Source of the DNA: CAWUEZ02 sp963921355
GTDB taxonomy: Bacteria; Pseudomonadota; Alphaproteobacteria; Thalassobaculales; Thalassobaculaceae
Reading direction: 5' to 3'
Assembly: GCA_963921355.3 (NCBI GenBank)
Contig: OZ001190.1
Coordinates: 1,922,001-1,986,000 of the forward strand
Length of the DNA: 64,000 nt
The notes under the pieces were generated by a model. The model made no database searches. It was not told the origin of the DNA and was given only the letters and a program-made list of their open reading frames with translations. The position numbers and the translations under genes are program-made. This document shows positions 9,889 through 17,046 of the stretch, in pieces. Each line of letters begins with the position of its first letter. The stretch's first letter is position 1.

Positions 9889-11282
9889 GCGGCGACCGAC
9901 CTCTCGCGGTCCGCGTGCGCCGAACGCAGGGCGGTCAGGAAGTCCCTGGACCAACGATGCACATCGTGGGTCCGCAGGTGTTCCATCGATCGGCGCCAAC
10001 GCTCGCGCCGCTCGTCAATCGGCATGTCGATCGCCCGGACGATGGCGTCGGCCATGGCCCGGGGATCGTACGGGTTGACGATCACGGCGTCCCGGAGTTC
10101 ACGGGCCGCGCCGGCGAACCGTGACAGCACCAGCACCCCCGGGTCGTCCGGATCCTGAGCGGCGATGTACTCCTTCGCCACCAGGTTCATACCGCCGCGC
10201 AGGGGTGTCACAAGCGCGACCCGGCACGCTCGGTACAGACCGGTGATCTGAGTGTGGTTGAAGGATCGGTTGAGATAGCGGATCGGGGTCCAGTCCAATG
10301 TGCTGAAGCGCCCGTTGATCCGGCCGCTGAGCGCCTCGAGATCCGCCTGCATGTCCTGGTACTCAGCGATCTTGAGGCGGGATGGCGCGGCGATCTGGAC
10401 GAGGGAGAGGTGCTCGATCAAGGCCGGTGCGCGTTCGAACAGGGCTTCGAGGGCAAGGAAACGCTGCGCGATGCCTTTGCTGTAGTCCAGGCGTTCGACG
10501 CCGATGATGCCGGTGCGGCCCTGCAGCCAGTCGCGCATTCGCCGGGCCCGCGCCGCGACCACCTTTGATTCCGCGAGGGTTGCGAACCGGGCCGTATCGA
10601 TCCCGATCGGAAACGAGCCGATCCGGCACCGGCGCCCGTCAATCTGAACCTGGCCGGCATCCGAAGACCCGTCCGGAACGCAACGGGCGACGAACTCGGC
10701 GAAGTTCCGGGCGCAGTCGACGGTCTGGAATCCGACCAGGTCATAAGCGGTGAGCTGGGCCGCGAGCTGGGTCGCCCAGGGCAGAGCGGCGAAGATCTCG
10801 GCTGGAGGGAAAGGGATGTGCAGAAAGAACCCGATGGGTCCAATCACGCCCCGGCGCCTCAGTTCCTGGCCGAGAGGGATCAGCTGATAGTCATGCACCC
10901 AGATGATGTCGTCGGCGCGCGACAATGGGTGAAGGGCTGACGCGAAGCGCCGATTCACGCTGCGGTAGTCGGAATAGGCGGTGTGGTCGACGTGGACCAT
11001 GTCCAGACGGCTGTGGAACGCCGGCCATAAGGCGGCGTTGGACATGCCGGTGTAGTATCCCTGAAACTCGTCCTCCGGCAGGTCGAGCGTGGCGACCGTA
11101 AATCCCTCGTGTTCGTCCAGAGCCGCTTGTTCGTCGGGGGAGTCCGAGGTGCGGCCGCTCCAGCCGAACCAGATGCCGCCATGGCTGGTCAGCGCATCGC
11201 TGAGGGCGGTGGCCAGTCCGCCCGCGCCGATTTCACCTTTCGACGATGGAACCCGATTGGACGCCACGATCAGCCGGGGCAT
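9885..11282 (-). CDS. otsA: trehalose-6-phosphate synthase (OtsA)
   Basis: A 465-residue GT20 glycosyltransferase that makes trehalose 6-phosphate from UDP-glucose and glucose 6-phosphate. Hallmarks: IVASNRVP at the start, GGLATAL, WVHDYQLIPLGQELR, RLDYSKGI, and TPLRGGMNLVAKEY. The chosen ATG (11282) has AGGGAGGA just upstream. An alternative ATG at 11297 would add five residues. It is the first gene of a two-gene unit with the GH65 fusion (4-bp overlap). The promoter region is shared with the divergent hsp20 and holds FixK/FNR-like sites. Confidence 0.94.
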   Translation of the reverse strand: MPRLIVASNRVPSSKGEIGAGGLATALSDALTSHGGIWFGWSGRTSDSPDEQAALDEHEGFTVATLDLPEDEFQGYYTGMSNAALWPAFHSRLDMVHVDHTAYSDYRSVNRRFASALHPLSRADDIIWVHDYQLIPLGQELRRRGVIGPIGFFLHIPFPPAEIFAALPWATQLAAQLTAYDLVGFQTVDCARNFAEFVARCVPDGSSDAGQVQIDGRRCRIGSFPIGIDTARFATLAESKVVAARARRMRDWLQGRTGIIGVERLDYSKGIAQRFLALEALFERAPALIEHLSLVQIAAPSRLKIAEYQDMQADLEALSGRINGRFSTLDWTPIRYLNRSFNHTQITGLYRACRVALVTPLRGGMNLVAKEYIAAQDPDDPGVLVLSRFAGAARELRDAVIVNPYDPRAMADAIVRAIDMPIDERRERWRRSMEHLRTHDVHRWSRDFLTALRSAHADRERSVAA

Positions 11283-11352
11283 GGTCCTCCCTCTCATGGT
11301 GAGCACAAACCGATCAGTGGACCGACCCTGACGCCGGGCGAGGTTGGCCGGT

Positions 11353-11366
11353 TTGATCTGTCGCAA
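11353..11366. promoter_or_regulatory. FixK/FNR-like site between otsA and hsp20
   Basis: TTGATCTGTCGCAA fits the degenerate FixK2 pattern TTG(A/C)-N6-(T/G)CAA. It lies 71 bp upstream of the otsA ATG and about 170 bp upstream of the hsp20 ATG. A fixK gene is 1 kb away. Confidence 0.4.
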
Positions 11367-11419
11367 CCATTGCGTAGTTAACGGCGAGCCAGGGTCGGTG
11401 ACCTTCGCGGGCCGTTTGC

Positions 11420-11433
11420 ATGATGCGCGTCAA
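11420..11433. promoter_or_regulatory. second FixK/FNR-like site upstream of hsp20
   Basis: ATGATGCGCGTCAA matches TTGA-N6-TCAA at 7 of 8 fixed positions. It lies about 100 bp upstream of the hsp20 start. Confidence 0.4.
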
Positions 11434-11535
11434 ACCGACCGACGCAGAACCGCTCCAAAGTGCTGCATCGGCTGGTGCAGGGACGGGCGTTCTGCCAACT
11501 GTCCGGCCAGACGGGTTCTCGATGAGGAGGGTTCG

Positions 11536-12066
11536 ATGGCGAAGAAGTCTGAGAAGACTGAGAAGGTGGCGAAATCTGGAAAGATCGAAAAATCTCAACA
11601 CGGCGCGTCGACGACGGTGGCTGTACCGAGCCCCTTCCGGGCGTTCCAGGAAGAGATGGATCGGATGTTTCACGCGTTCTCCATGCCGCAGATGTCCTGG
11701 ACGAGCGGCCTGGAAACGACGGGTGGATCGCTCGGTCTCCGAGTCGACATCGGCGAGACCGAGAACGAGATTCAAGTGCAGGCCGATCTGCCCGGTATCC
11801 CCGAGGAAGACGTGGATGTGACCCTGGAGGACGATGTCCTGACGATTCGGGCGGAGAAGAAGTCCGAACGGGAGAAGACCGAGAAGAACTGGCGGGTTGT
11901 GGAGCGCTCGCAAGGCCGTTTCGAGCGCTCGATCCGGGTTCCGTCCGGGATCGATCCCGACCGCACGAAGGCTCAGTTCGACAAGGGCGTTCTGACCATC
12001 ACCTTGCCGAAGCCGCCCGTCGTGAAGTCGCAGTCACGTCGGATCGAAGTCAAGCGCGCCGGTTGA
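11536..12066 (+). CDS. Hsp20/alpha-crystallin small heat shock protein
   Basis: A 176-residue ATP-independent holdase chaperone. A lysine-rich N-terminal arm (MAKKSEKTEKVAKSGKIEKS) precedes an alpha-crystallin domain with LRVDIGETENEIQVQADLPG, DVTLEDDVLTIRAEKK, FERSIRVPSGIDPD, and the closing KGVLTITLPK. The start is fixed by a strong GAGGAGG five bases before ATG 11536, and the open frame further upstream has no such support. Its neighbours are FixLJ-K regulators, and possible FixK sites lie upstream, so induction under low oxygen is plausible but inferred. Confidence 0.93.
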   Translation: MAKKSEKTEKVAKSGKIEKSQHGASTTVAVPSPFRAFQEEMDRMFHAFSMPQMSWTSGLETTGGSLGLRVDIGETENEIQVQADLPGIPEEDVDVTLEDDVLTIRAEKKSEREKTEKNWRVVERSQGRFERSIRVPSGIDPDRTKAQFDKGVLTITLPKPPVVKSQSRRIEVKRAG

Positions 12067-12083
12067 CCCGGCCCGGCCGATCG

Positions 12084-12281
12084 ATGGACGAGCCCTTCCA
12101 GACCCGCGAGATCGGAGGCGGAGAGGTTCTGTGCATGGGTTCAGACGCCCTGCCTCACAAGCCTTTGCGTCTGCTGCTCACGATCGGAGACACCGCTACC
12201 TGTCCATTGTGCGAACAAGGCTATCGGCGGTCTCCCAAAAAGCAGAAAATTGCCCCCGCTGCCTGGCCGAAAGACCGGTAA
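12084..12281 (+). CDS. small zf-CHCC-like zinc-finger protein
   Basis: A 65-residue protein with REIGGGEVLCMGSDALPHKP and later TATCPLCEQGY. The spacing C-x7-H followed by CPLC is that of the zf-CHCC zinc-binding domain, also found in the mitochondrial complex I subunit NDUFS6. An alternative TTG start at 12063 would overlap the hsp20 stop by 4 bp and suggests translational coupling. ATG 12084 is the conservative choice. It ends just before the convergent fixK. The function is unknown. Confidence 0.6.
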   Translation: MDEPFQTREIGGGEVLCMGSDALPHKPLRLLLTIGDTATCPLCEQGYRRSPKKQKIAPAAWPKDR

Positions 12282-12333
12282 CGGGGGCCCAGTTAGGGGG
12301 GCATGCTCGCGGCAGGAGCAGGCAGGAGTCGGA

Positions 12334-13023
12334 TCAGGCGGCTGCCGCGTCGTCCGCCAGAATCCGATAGCGATCGGTTCCGTTCATCTCGATGGCCCCG
12401 CGTCTCTTGAGCGCGCTGAAGGTCCGACTGACGGTCTCGAAGGACAGTCCCAGGTGATCGGCCAGGTCCTGGCGTCCCATGGGCAGACGGGTCCAACCGC
12501 CCGAGCGTCGCGCCCGATCGGCAAACCCGCTCAGGAAGGCGAGCAGCCGATCATCGGCATGCATGTGGGACACCATGACCAGCAGTTCCTCGCGGCGTTC
12601 GAGTTCTTCGCACAGCACGGAGCGCAGCGCCCGTCGCAGGCCGTCATCGTGTCGCAACCCCGCCTCCAGGGCATCCCGCGGACAGCTTCGCAAGACGACA
12701 TCGTCGATGGCTTCCGCCGCGAAGGTCCACTCCTTGCGCGCCGCGGCACCAAGGACGTCTCCCGGGCCGGCAAAGCGGACGACCTGTCGATGGCCGTCTT
12801 CGGTGATGAGGCAGCACCGCACCGTTCCCGACACAATCTGAAACAACGTTTCCGCCGGTTGGCCCTGCATGGCGATCACGTCGCCCCGGTAGACGAGCTT
12901 CGGCGCCGGCCCCTTGGTGAAGAGAGCCGAAAGCGGATTCTGTGGGACTTGTCCGCCCTGCACCGTGGCGGCCGGAACCCGTCTCGTCGTGTCCAACGCG
13001 CTTCCACATCCAAGAGCCAGCAT
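12334..13023 (-). CDS. fixK: Crp/Fnr family regulator, FixK type
   Basis: A 229-residue regulator with a cyclic-nucleotide-binding-like beta roll (VYRGDVIAMQGQPAETLFQI) and a C-terminal HTH (GRQDLADHLGLSFETVSRTFSAL). The recognition helix carries E-x2-SR, which in FNR and FixK reads the TTGA half-site. The N-terminal cysteine cluster of oxygen-sensing FNR is absent, so control probably comes from FixLJ, encoded just upstream, as in rhizobia. The start has AAGGAGA 7 bp upstream. Perfect TTGA-N6-TCAA sites lie in two nearby promoters. Confidence 0.85.
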   Translation of the reverse strand: MLALGCGSALDTTRRVPAATVQGGQVPQNPLSALFTKGPAPKLVYRGDVIAMQGQPAETLFQIVSGTVRCCLITEDGHRQVVRFAGPGDVLGAAARKEWTFAAEAIDDVVLRSCPRDALEAGLRHDDGLRRALRSVLCEELERREELLVMVSHMHADDRLLAFLSGFADRARRSGGWTRLPMGRQDLADHLGLSFETVSRTFSALKRRGAIEMNGTDRYRILADDAAAA

Positions 13024-13106
13024 CGCCAGTCTCCTTACTTCAATGGACGTTTCCCTTCCTGTTTGGATCTCAGCGTTGGTTTGTGGTGGCGGATAGTCAG
13101 GATGTT

Positions 13107-13134
13107 CCCTGATAGGGGAAACCCCCTATCAGGG
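13107..13134. repeat. 12-bp-arm inverted repeat between fixJ and fixK
   Basis: CCCTGATAGGGG (13107-13118) and CCCCTATCAGGG (13123-13134) are perfect complements around AAAC. The element sits 6 bp past the fixJ stop and 84-111 bp upstream of the fixK ATG. No T-run follows on either strand, so an operator for a dimeric regulator (FixJ is the obvious candidate) is as likely as a terminator. Confidence 0.65.
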
Positions 13135-13140
13135 CCACAG

Positions 13141-13779
13141 CTATGGGGCGATCGATGTCGGCGCGCGGCCTTCGGGGTCGATTCCTGCCTTGAGCGCCAT
13201 ACGGACCAGATGGGAAAGACTGGTCGCGCCGGTCTTCTGCATGACCCGGGCGCGGTGGATCTCCACCGTCTTCGGGCTCAGTCCCAGATGGTGGGCGATG
13301 ACCTTGTTGGGGTGGCCGGCCACGACCTCCACCATCACCTCGGTCTCCCGCGGGGTGAGGGTCTCGAACACCGCGGAGTAGGCGTCGTCGGCATCGACCG
13401 CCGCCGGAACCGAATTGATCGCCGCGTCGATCCGGCGGACAAGGTCGTCACCGTCGAACGGCTTCTCGATGAAATCCTGAGCGCCGGCCTTCAGGGCTGA
13501 CACGGCCATGTCGATGTCGCCATGTCCGGTCATCAGGACAATCGGCGCCTTGGCGCCGCTCTCCCTCAGACGGAGGGTCAGGGAAAGCCCGTCCAGGCCG
13601 GGGAGCCGAACGTCGAGGAGGATGCAGTCGGCGCCTGCCGGGTCGTCGCTGTCCAGAAAACTCTCGGCGTCCGCATAGGCGTCAACCTGATACCCCCAAG
13701 ACTCCAGCAGCGTGCCGGTCGCCGTGCGGACGGCATCGTCGTCTTCGACCAGTCGGATAAGGCGGCGGCCGTCGATCAT
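13141..13779 (-). CDS. fixJ: FixJ-type response regulator
   Basis: A 212-residue protein with a receiver domain (IRLVEDDDAVR; phospho-acceptor Asp in CILLDVRLPGLDG; VLMTGHGD; Lys in FIEKPF) and a LuxR/GerE output domain (TPRETEVMVEVVAGHPNKVIAHHLGLSPKTVEIHRARVM). FixJ proteins are phosphorylated by FixL at low oxygen and activate fixK. The start ATG 13779 overlaps the fixL stop as ATGA, so the two are translationally coupled. An upstream start at 13812 would run into fixL. Confidence 0.9.
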   Translation of the reverse strand: MIDGRRLIRLVEDDDAVRTATGTLLESWGYQVDAYADAESFLDSDDPAGADCILLDVRLPGLDGLSLTLRLRESGAKAPIVLMTGHGDIDMAVSALKAGAQDFIEKPFDGDDLVRRIDAAINSVPAAVDADDAYSAVFETLTPRETEVMVEVVAGHPNKVIAHHLGLSPKTVEIHRARVMQKTGATSLSHLVRMALKAGIDPEGRAPTSIAP

Positions 13780-15071
13780 GGCGGCGCTGCCGGAAGCGTG
13801 AAGTGGAAACACGCGCCCCCGTCCGGCTTGTTCTCGGCCCAGATCCGGCCGCCATGGGCCCGGATGATCGATCGGCAGATCGCCAGTCCCACGCCAAGCC
13901 CGCCCGGGCGGCCGGTGATGAACGGTTCGAACAGGTCACCGAACAGGGACACGGGCACACCAGGGCCGGTATCGCTGATCGTCACCCGGACCTCGCCGTC
14001 GTCGTGGCGCATGGCACTGACCGTGACCGCGCCCGATGGGTCCTCCAGAACCGTCTCGATATGGAGATCACCGGGGTTCTCGTTGTTCATGGCGTCAGCC
14101 GCGTTGCGCATCAGATTGATCACGACCTGCTGAATCTGGACCCTGTCGGCCAGGACGAGCGGCAGATCGTCGGACAGGTCGTAGACAACATCCACGCCCT
14201 CATGGGGCAGACCGGCCTCGGCGAGCCGGACCGCTTCCTGGACAATCTCGTTGATGTTCTCAGGTTGCAGGTCGACCCGGCCCTGGTCGATCAGCCGGCG
14301 CATCCGCTTCAGGATCTCGCCGGCGCGCAGGGCCTCTCCGGCAACCCGCTCAAGGATCTCGGAAGTCCGGCCGACATCCGGTTCCGACGCATCCAGCATC
14401 CGTTGTGCGGCCTGGGTGTAGGTCGCGATCGCGGTCAATGGCTGGTTGATTTCATGGGCAAGCGCTGTCGAGACCTCGCCGAGCGTATGCACCCGGGACA
14501 GCCGGTCGAGCGAGCGCTGCAGTCGGTTGGCCTTGCGCTGAGCCTCGACGCGGTCCGAGACATCCCGCATGAACCCGGTGAACACGGGGCCGGCCGCTGT
14601 GTTCCATTCGCCGACCGCAAGTTCGGCCTGGAACACCTCGCCGTTCTTGCGTTGCGCGCGCACCAGACGGCCGATGCCGATCACATGCTTCTCGCCGGTC
14701 TCCATATAGCGCTGCATATAGGTGTCGTGTCCGGCGCGGTCCGGTTCCGGCATCAGAAGGCTCACATTCTGGCCGACCGCCTCGTCCTCGGTGTATCCGA
14801 ACATGCGTTGAGCCGCCGGAGTGAAGCTTTGGATCACGCCGGCCGCGTCGATCGTGATGATCGCGTCGGGCGCGGTCTCGATGATCAGATCCAGGTACGA
14901 AACAGCCGCAGGATCGCTGATCTCCGGCCTGACAATCCGGCTCGTGGCATGTGTCCGGTGCTGGCGATCGGCCATGGCGGGGCGGTTCCATGGGCCCTTG
15001 GTTGGGCCGGGGAGCATTCGGGAGGCGTTCTGCCCGGTGCGAACGGTGAATTCTCGCACGCATTCCATCAC
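13776..15071 (-). CDS. fixL: FixL-type heme-PAS oxygen-sensor histidine kinase
   Basis: Up to 431 residues, or 399 if it starts at ATG 14975. The PAS domain matches FixL closely: PDAIITIDAAGVIQSFTPAA, MFGYTEDEAVGQNVSLLMPE, then DRAGHDTYMQRY with the likely proximal heme His, and IGIGRLVRAQRKNGE with the Arg that contacts bound oxygen in FixL. It is followed by HisKA (TALAHEINQPLTAIATY) and HATPase_c (NLMRNAADAM; GLGVGLAICRSI). No membrane helix is seen, so this is a soluble FixL. Oxygen binding inhibits the kinase in known FixL proteins. It is the first gene of the fixL-fixJ unit. Confidence 0.88.
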   Translation of the reverse strand: MMECVREFTVRTGQNASRMLPGPTKGPWNRPAMADRQHRTHATSRIVRPEISDPAAVSYLDLIIETAPDAIITIDAAGVIQSFTPAAQRMFGYTEDEAVGQNVSLLMPEPDRAGHDTYMQRYMETGEKHVIGIGRLVRAQRKNGEVFQAELAVGEWNTAAGPVFTGFMRDVSDRVEAQRKANRLQRSLDRLSRVHTLGEVSTALAHEINQPLTAIATYTQAAQRMLDASEPDVGRTSEILERVAGEALRAGEILKRMRRLIDQGRVDLQPENINEIVQEAVRLAEAGLPHEGVDVVYDLSDDLPLVLADRVQIQQVVINLMRNAADAMNNENPGDLHIETVLEDPSGAVTVSAMRHDDGEVRVTISDTGPGVPVSLFGDLFEPFITGRPGGLGVGLAICRSIIRAHGGRIWAENKPDGGACFHFTLPAAPP

Positions 15072-15234
15072 GAGACGTTCGCCCGGTTCAACTATCTGAT
15101 TTTATTTGAAATCTCGTCTAGTTGACGATGTGGACCGTGTCCTGCCCGACCAGACGGTCTTCTCCATGAGGTTGCGCACCCGATCTGCTCGGGTTGCCCC
15201 TCCTTCAGGCAGGGCATCGGTGCAGGGCTGTCTC

Positions 15235-15813
15235 TCAGTCCACGATATGGTGCTTGCCAATCGGAACAATCGAAGAGGCCTGGGGCCCTTTCTCTCCCTC
15301 CTTCTCGGCGACGACGATTCGAACTTCGCTGCCTTCTTCGAGGTGGTCGAACCCATTGCTCGAAACGCTGTTGCGGTGGAAATACACCTCGCTGCCGTCG
15401 CTCGCTGCGACGAAGCCGTGGGCATTCTCACCTCCCACCAACCGGATCACCCGTCCGTGCAGCGGGGCCTCGTGGGTCTTCACCCGACCTTCCATATGCT
15501 GCGCGTGCTCCTGAAGACGCCGGCGCATCGCTTGGAACGCGTCGCGAATGGCGACATAGACATCTTCGTGGGCATGGTTCCTGGGACCGGCGCGAGTCAC
15601 ATCGAGAGAGATCCGGGGTGGGACCGTCGCGTGAATCCCGACACGAAACAGATCCCCATGGCGACGGCTCCGGTTTTCGGCTTCAACCACGACCCGCACC
15701 GACATCACGCGATTGAAGACCCGCCCGAGTTTCGCGATCTCGTCATGGACACGCGCCGCGACGAATTCGGAGCGGGGCATGTTCTTGAATACGACTTCCA
15801 GGTCAGCAGACAT
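15235..15813 (-). CDS. ribosome hibernation factor-like (S30AE) / cold-shock domain fusion
   Basis: A 192-residue two-domain protein. Residues 1 to about 115 resemble the HPF/RaiA fold (LEVVFKNMPRSEFVAARVHDEI; VRVVVEAENRSRRHGDLF; DVYVAIRDAFQAMRRRLQEH). Residues from about 125 to the end are a cold-shock domain (GRVIRLVGGENAHGFVAASD; EVYFHRNSV). HPF proteins dimerise or silence ribosomes in starvation or anoxia, and CSDs bind RNA. ATG 15813 is chosen because GAGGG precedes it. A perfect FixK/FNR site is centred about 63 bp upstream, shared with the divergent DUF3775 gene. Confidence 0.82.
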   Translation of the reverse strand: MSADLEVVFKNMPRSEFVAARVHDEIAKLGRVFNRVMSVRVVVEAENRSRRHGDLFRVGIHATVPPRISLDVTRAGPRNHAHEDVYVAIRDAFQAMRRRLQEHAQHMEGRVKTHEAPLHGRVIRLVGGENAHGFVAASDGSEVYFHRNSVSSNGFDHLEEGSEVRIVVAEKEGEKGPQASSIVPIGKHHIVD

Positions 15814-15869
15814 GGCGGCCCTCACTTCTGTTCTGCAGCCAGGTTAATCCCTGGGCATTTGCCGCCGCT

Positions 15870-15883
15870 TTGACCGTCGTCAA
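15870..15883. promoter_or_regulatory. FixK/FNR box, perfect palindrome
   Basis: TTGACCGTCGTCAA is a perfect TTGA-N6-TCAA site with extended symmetry (TTGAC-N4-GTCAA). It lies between the divergent HPF-CSD gene (ATG 57 bp away) and the DUF3775 gene (ATG 84 bp away), close enough to activate either promoter. Confidence 0.72.
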
Positions 15884-15966
15884 ACCGAAGGCGGATCAGC
15901 GTCGACATACTTGCCGTCTGCAGCGACCGGCTGCGGCGACAATCGGTGACAGGAGGCTGGACAGCC

Positions 15967-16419
15967 ATGCTGAGGCGACGCGGGGAGGTATCGGCCAAGG
16001 GTGCGCCGCCATCGGCGCCCGGGCTGGATCTGGACAAGGTGTGCTTCATCGTGGTGAAGGCACGCGCCTTCGATGTTCAGGACGGGGTCGTCGAACTGGA
16101 TTACGGCTCGAATGCCAGCGACGATCAGTTCCGTTCAGTCCTGGAAGCCCACGCTGACGATATGACCTATGCCGAGCTCACGGCGGCAATCGACGACCTC
16201 AACGAAGAGGAGCAGTGTCGGCTTGTTGCGCTGGCTTGGATTGGTCGTGGGACCTACGACGGCGGCGACTGGGAGGAGGCGCTGGCGGCGGCGACGGACG
16301 GCCACACCGATCGAACCGCCACCTATCTGACGAGCATGCCGCTCTTGGCCGACTACCTCGAGGAAGGGCTGGCCGCGTTCAACCTGAACTGCTCAGACAC
16401 CGACCGCGCGCATCTTTGA
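15967..16419 (+). CDS. DUF3775 family protein
   Basis: A 150-residue acidic protein matching the alphaproteobacterial DUF3775 family: LDLDKVCFIVVKARAFDVQD, ELTAAIDDLNEEEQCRLVAL, AWIGRGTYDGGDWEEAL and the final MPLLADYLEEGLAAF. The biochemical role is unknown. The start ATG 15967 is preceded by AGGAGG ten bases upstream. A FixK box lies upstream, and another DUF gene with its own FixK box follows, so it appears to belong to a low-oxygen response. Confidence 0.8.
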   Translation: MLRRRGEVSAKGAPPSAPGLDLDKVCFIVVKARAFDVQDGVVELDYGSNASDDQFRSVLEAHADDMTYAELTAAIDDLNEEEQCRLVALAWIGRGTYDGGDWEEALAAATDGHTDRTATYLTSMPLLADYLEEGLAAFNLNCSDTDRAHL

Positions 16420-16446
16420 GGTCGATTCCACCGAACGGCGGAGCGT

Positions 16447-16460
16447 TTGACCGGTGTCAA
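16447..16460. promoter_or_regulatory. FixK/FNR box upstream of the DUF2267 gene
   Basis: TTGACCGGTGTCAA is again a perfect TTGA-N6-TCAA site with flanking C/G symmetry. It is 115 bp upstream of the DUF2267 start and 28 bp after the end of the DUF3775 gene. Confidence 0.7.
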
Positions 16461-16574
16461 TACCGAGACAGCGGATTCGGTGCCTCCTCGAGCGGGGCCG
16501 CTTCGACGCCCAGGGCCTCATCGAGGACGGTGAACCAAGGCTTTGAACGCTCCCGAGCTCTGGAGGAATTCGCG

Positions 16575-17018
16575 ATGAGCACGACAGGCCTTCCGACCTT
16601 CGACCGAACGCTGCAGGAGAGCAACGCATGGCTCAACAGCCTGATGCAGCATCTGCACAGCGAGGATCGGCATTTCGCCTACATCGCCCTGCGCGCGACC
16701 TTGCACGCCCTCAGGGACCGGGTCGGTCCGGAGAACGCATCGCACTTCGCCGCCCAACTTCCGATGCTGCTGCGCGGGCTGTTCTATGAAGGCTGGCACA
16801 TGGCTGGTAGTCCCACGCGCGAGCACAACAAGGCGCAGTTCCTGGATCGTGTCCGCCAGGAGATGCCGAAACCGTTGGAGCGGGACGCAGAGCGTGCCGC
16901 GCGGGCCGTCTTCGAGGTGGTGTGGGAGAAGATGGATGCGGGCGCCGTCGCCAAGGCCATCCGGATCTTGCCGGAGGATGTCCGGGATCTCTGGCCGCGG
17001 ATCGCCCACCGCGGGTGA
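16575..17018 (+). CDS. DUF2267 family protein
   Basis: A 147-residue helical protein of the DUF2267 family: FDRTLQESNAWLNSLMQHL, then the typical ALRATLHALRDRVGPENASH and QLPMLLRGLFYEGWH, and a C-terminal ILPEDVRDLWP. Members often occur with stress genes, but no activity is established. GGAGG lies 8 bp before ATG 16575. A FixK box lies upstream. It ends 28 bp before the convergent sugar ABC operon. Confidence 0.85.
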   Translation: MSTTGLPTFDRTLQESNAWLNSLMQHLHSEDRHFAYIALRATLHALRDRVGPENASHFAAQLPMLLRGLFYEGWHMAGSPTREHNKAQFLDRVRQEMPKPLERDAERAARAVFEVVWEKMDAGAVAKAIRILPEDVRDLWPRIAHRG

Positions 17019-17046
17019 CGGGGAAGAGCTGATCCGGGTTCGATCC

